Below are positions 62,192-64,000 of a stretch of 64,000 nucleotides of DNA, piece by piece. The DNA is from Sphaerothrix epifaneia. GTDB lineage: Bacteria; Cyanobacteriota; Cyanobacteriia; Phormidesmidales; Phormidesmidaceae. A model generated the notes under the pieces. The model was given only the letters and a program-made list of their open reading frames with translations, did no database searches and had not been told where the DNA came from. Location: assembly GCF_042788235.1 (NCBI RefSeq), contig NZ_JBHZOL010000100.1, positions 15,730 through 79,729 on the forward strand. The letters are read 5' to 3'. Made by a program: the position numbers and the translations under genes. Each line of letters starts with the position of its first letter. The stretch's first letter is position 1.

Positions 62192-64000
62192 TTAATCCAG
62201 TACCTCAATCGTCCCTTGCTGCCCATCAAGGCGTACCCGCTGCCCGTCGTGCAGCCGTTGCAACGCATGGGTGACATCCATCACTGCCGGAATGCCATAC
62301 TCTCGCGCCACGATCGCCCCGTGAGAGAGCCGCCCCCCCACTTCTGCAATCAGCCCCCCGGCTCTCGATAGCAGCGGTGCCCAGCCAGAGTCGGTGTAGG
62401 GCACCACCAAAATCGTCTCGGCTGAGATTTCAGGTAGGTTTTGTAAGGTTTCTAAAATTTGGATGCGTCCTACCACCTGCCCCGGACTGGCTCCAATCCC
62501 CTTGAGGGTTTGTACCGGATGCTGCGACGTTGCCAGCGTCCAGCGGCTAGGGGGCTGGTTGCCATAGACAATGTAAGGGGTGGGTTTGAGTGTTTGGTCT
62601 TGCTCAAAGCGCGATCGCCTTGCTTGCACTAACGCTGGCAGCGAGACGGGCAGCGTTTGGCCGCTGGGCTGAATCATCTGGCGAATTTCGGCTAGCTCTA
62701 AGAAAAAAATGTCGCCCGATTTTTCCAGTTGTCCGGTCTGTAGCCACTGCTGTTCTAGGGCGATAAAGCTCCACCGCAATTCAGCTAGCAGGCGACTATA
62801 GACGGCGGTTACCTGCCCTTTGAGGTTGACCCGGCGTTGTACCTGGCGGATTTTCCAGCCTTTGGGACGCGAGGCCGGACGCGTTTTTGTTGACTCCGGT
62901 GGTGGATTAAGCAAAAACTGGGCAAACAGTTCGCGCACCGGGTGAGGATTTTCTCGCCAGGTGGGAACGGCAATGTCGGTGCCGACCTCGCTGAGGTAGC
63001 CGTAACGCTCTAAAAACTGGTCTATTTTTTCTAGAATAGGCTGGGCATCGGTCGTTTCTGACAGGGCGGCAAAAAGGGAAGCGCTATTGTCTGGACGGAC
63101 AGGCAAGCTGGATAAAATTGGGCGCGAGTCTTGGGCGATCGCCCGTAGCGTTCGCATTGAAGCAACTTCGGGCAAGGCAGCGGTGTCTAAGCTAGCTTCG
63201 TCAACTTTGAGCATGGCTTGGCGGATAGCTAAGCTGAGAGGCGACAAAATGCTGTAATAAGTCGCCTGTCGTAGCAGTTCGAGTAATCTATCTACCCGTG
63301 CCAAGAGGTCTACAGGGCTACACTGACTCGCTGGACGAGCCGTGAACTGGTTTAAAGCAGGCTGAAACTGACGGCGATTGTCTCGGTAAAACTGACGCCG
63401 CAGCCGCAGTTCTCGGCTGGCTAAGCGCAGCAGCCCCGGCAGATTTCGTAGTGTAGAGGCCAGCGGTGGCTTGCTAAACTTGGCTCCTCTGGTCAAAAAT
63501 TCTAAGCTCTCTGGCGGTAGCCCCATACGGCGAAAAATGTCACCCAGCAGAGAAGCGTTGAAGTAGGCTTGAGACGCCTGTAAGGTTGCAGTTTGCTCAA
63601 AGTCTAGATCGCTCGCGCGATCGCCCAGCACCAGGGTAAAAATATCGCCCCAAACGCCACAGGTCAAAGGCCGATTAATTGACCAGGTTAAAGGCCGAAT
63701 GTAGCCCGGAATCACCTCTGCCGCAATTTTGCGCGTCCAGATGGGCAGCAAGGTGGTAATCGGGCGGCTTTGCAACACCCAAAGCTGCTGACCGTCATAG
63801 CTCCACTCCATATCTTGAGGAATGCCGTAGTAACGGGTTTCTAGATGGCGGGCGAGAAAGGCCACCTGCTGCAAGAGGCGAGACGGAATGGTGTCATCAT
63901 CACCTGCTTGAGCCGCTATCTGTAGGGTCAGCGCCGATGGCAACTGCCAAGTCTCTGACGGCTCTGTGCGTTCAAACTCCGGGATATCTTCAGGTTGCAC
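62192..64000 (-). CDS. PEP synthase/PEP-utilising enzyme-like protein, 3' part
   Basis: 602 C-terminal residues; the 5' end lies beyond the right edge. The first residues contain the end of an ATP-grasp (PPDK_N) domain: QDMEWSYDGQQLWVLQSRPI. A long helical middle section follows, and the C terminus holds the swivelling phosphohistidine domain with GGRLSHGAIVAREYGIPAVM, His being the phosphorylated residue. The C-terminal TIM barrel of true PEP synthase is absent, so this is a PEP synthase-like protein of the rifampicin-phosphotransferase-type layout rather than a PEP synthase. Substrate unknown. The frame is open through position 64000. Confidence 0.8.
   Translation of the reverse strand: MQPEDIPEFERTEPSETWQLPSALTLQIAAQAGDDDTIPSRLLQQVAFLARHLETRYYGIPQDMEWSYDGQQLWVLQSRPITTLLPIWTRKIAAEVIPGYIRPLTWSINRPLTCGVWGDIFTLVLGDRASDLDFEQTATLQASQAYFNASLLGDIFRRMGLPPESLEFLTRGAKFSKPPLASTLRNLPGLLRLASRELRLRRQFYRDNRRQFQPALNQFTARPASQCSPVDLLARVDRLLELLRQATYYSILSPLSLAIRQAMLKVDEASLDTAALPEVASMRTLRAIAQDSRPILSSLPVRPDNSASLFAALSETTDAQPILEKIDQFLERYGYLSEVGTDIAVPTWRENPHPVRELFAQFLLNPPPESTKTRPASRPKGWKIRQVQRRVNLKGQVTAVYSRLLAELRWSFIALEQQWLQTGQLEKSGDIFFLELAEIRQMIQPSGQTLPVSLPALVQARRSRFEQDQTLKPTPYIVYGNQPPSRWTLATSQHPVQTLKGIGASPGQVVGRIQILETLQNLPEISAETILVVPYTDSGWAPLLSRAGGLIAEVGGRLSHGAIVAREYGIPAVMDVTHALQRLHDGQRVRLDGQQGTIEVLD

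Overview
The window is chromosomal DNA from a cyanobacterium. Evidence: photosystem II genes psbB, psbT and psbM with a ferredoxin gene, many copies of the HIP1 octamer GCGATCGC inside and between genes, the rplS-trnW-secE-nusG-rplK-rplA-rplJ-rplL order, an SLH/OprB-type porin, and several cyanobacterial conserved families. Codon use and moderate GC would fit a Leptolyngbya-like filamentous strain, but that is an inference. No prophage, insertion sequence, transposase or CRISPR array is visible.

Layout. 1-2.5 kb: 5' part of an ArsA/Get3-like ATPase, divergent from a two-ring CDC48-like AAA ATPase. 2.6-12.2 kb: signalling block with a GAF/PAS-GGDEF-EAL protein, a c6-like cytochrome, a dCACHE hybrid histidine kinase and a TAXI solute-binding protein overlapping the kinase gene. 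12.3-15.9 kb: GNAT acetyltransferase, a PstS-like/TPR/DUF4912 fusion, nrdR. 16.0-18.8 kb: psbT and psbB on minus, ferredoxin and psbM on plus. 19.2-20.6 kb: three small proteins of unknown role. 20.6-26.3 kb: NCS2 purine permease, porin, FAD-dependent urate hydroxylase and OHCU decarboxylase (urate use). 26.4-43.7 kb: mixed metabolism, transport and envelope genes, including a Na+/solute symporter, an amino-acid ABC pair without permease, a CPA antiporter with TrkA domains, MltA, PstS, two TonB-like proteins, Met aminopeptidase and a membrane cupredoxin. 43.9-48.3 kb: ribosomal protein/transcription cluster with tRNA-Trp. 48.3-52.0 kb: ECF-type Ni/Co importer. 52.2-55.9 kb: gamma-glutamyltransferase, cobyric acid synthase and a small conserved protein.

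The most striking region is 56.1-61.0 kb. A guanidine-I (ykkC) riboswitch with an overlapping intrinsic terminator precedes a gene set matching the Ni-dependent guanidine hydrolase system: gdmH (arginase/agmatinase fold), HypA-like and HypB-like nickel chaperones, and a lipoprotein and permease of an ABC importer. The importer ATPase is not in the window. The Ni/Co importer 4 kb away, the guanidine operon and the urate genes together suggest a cell that scavenges nitrogen from guanidine and purines.

A second point of interest is a family of roughly 75-97 bp intergenic repeats, with at least five related copies scattered across the window on both strands, one of them inside the guanidine operon between the two chaperone genes.
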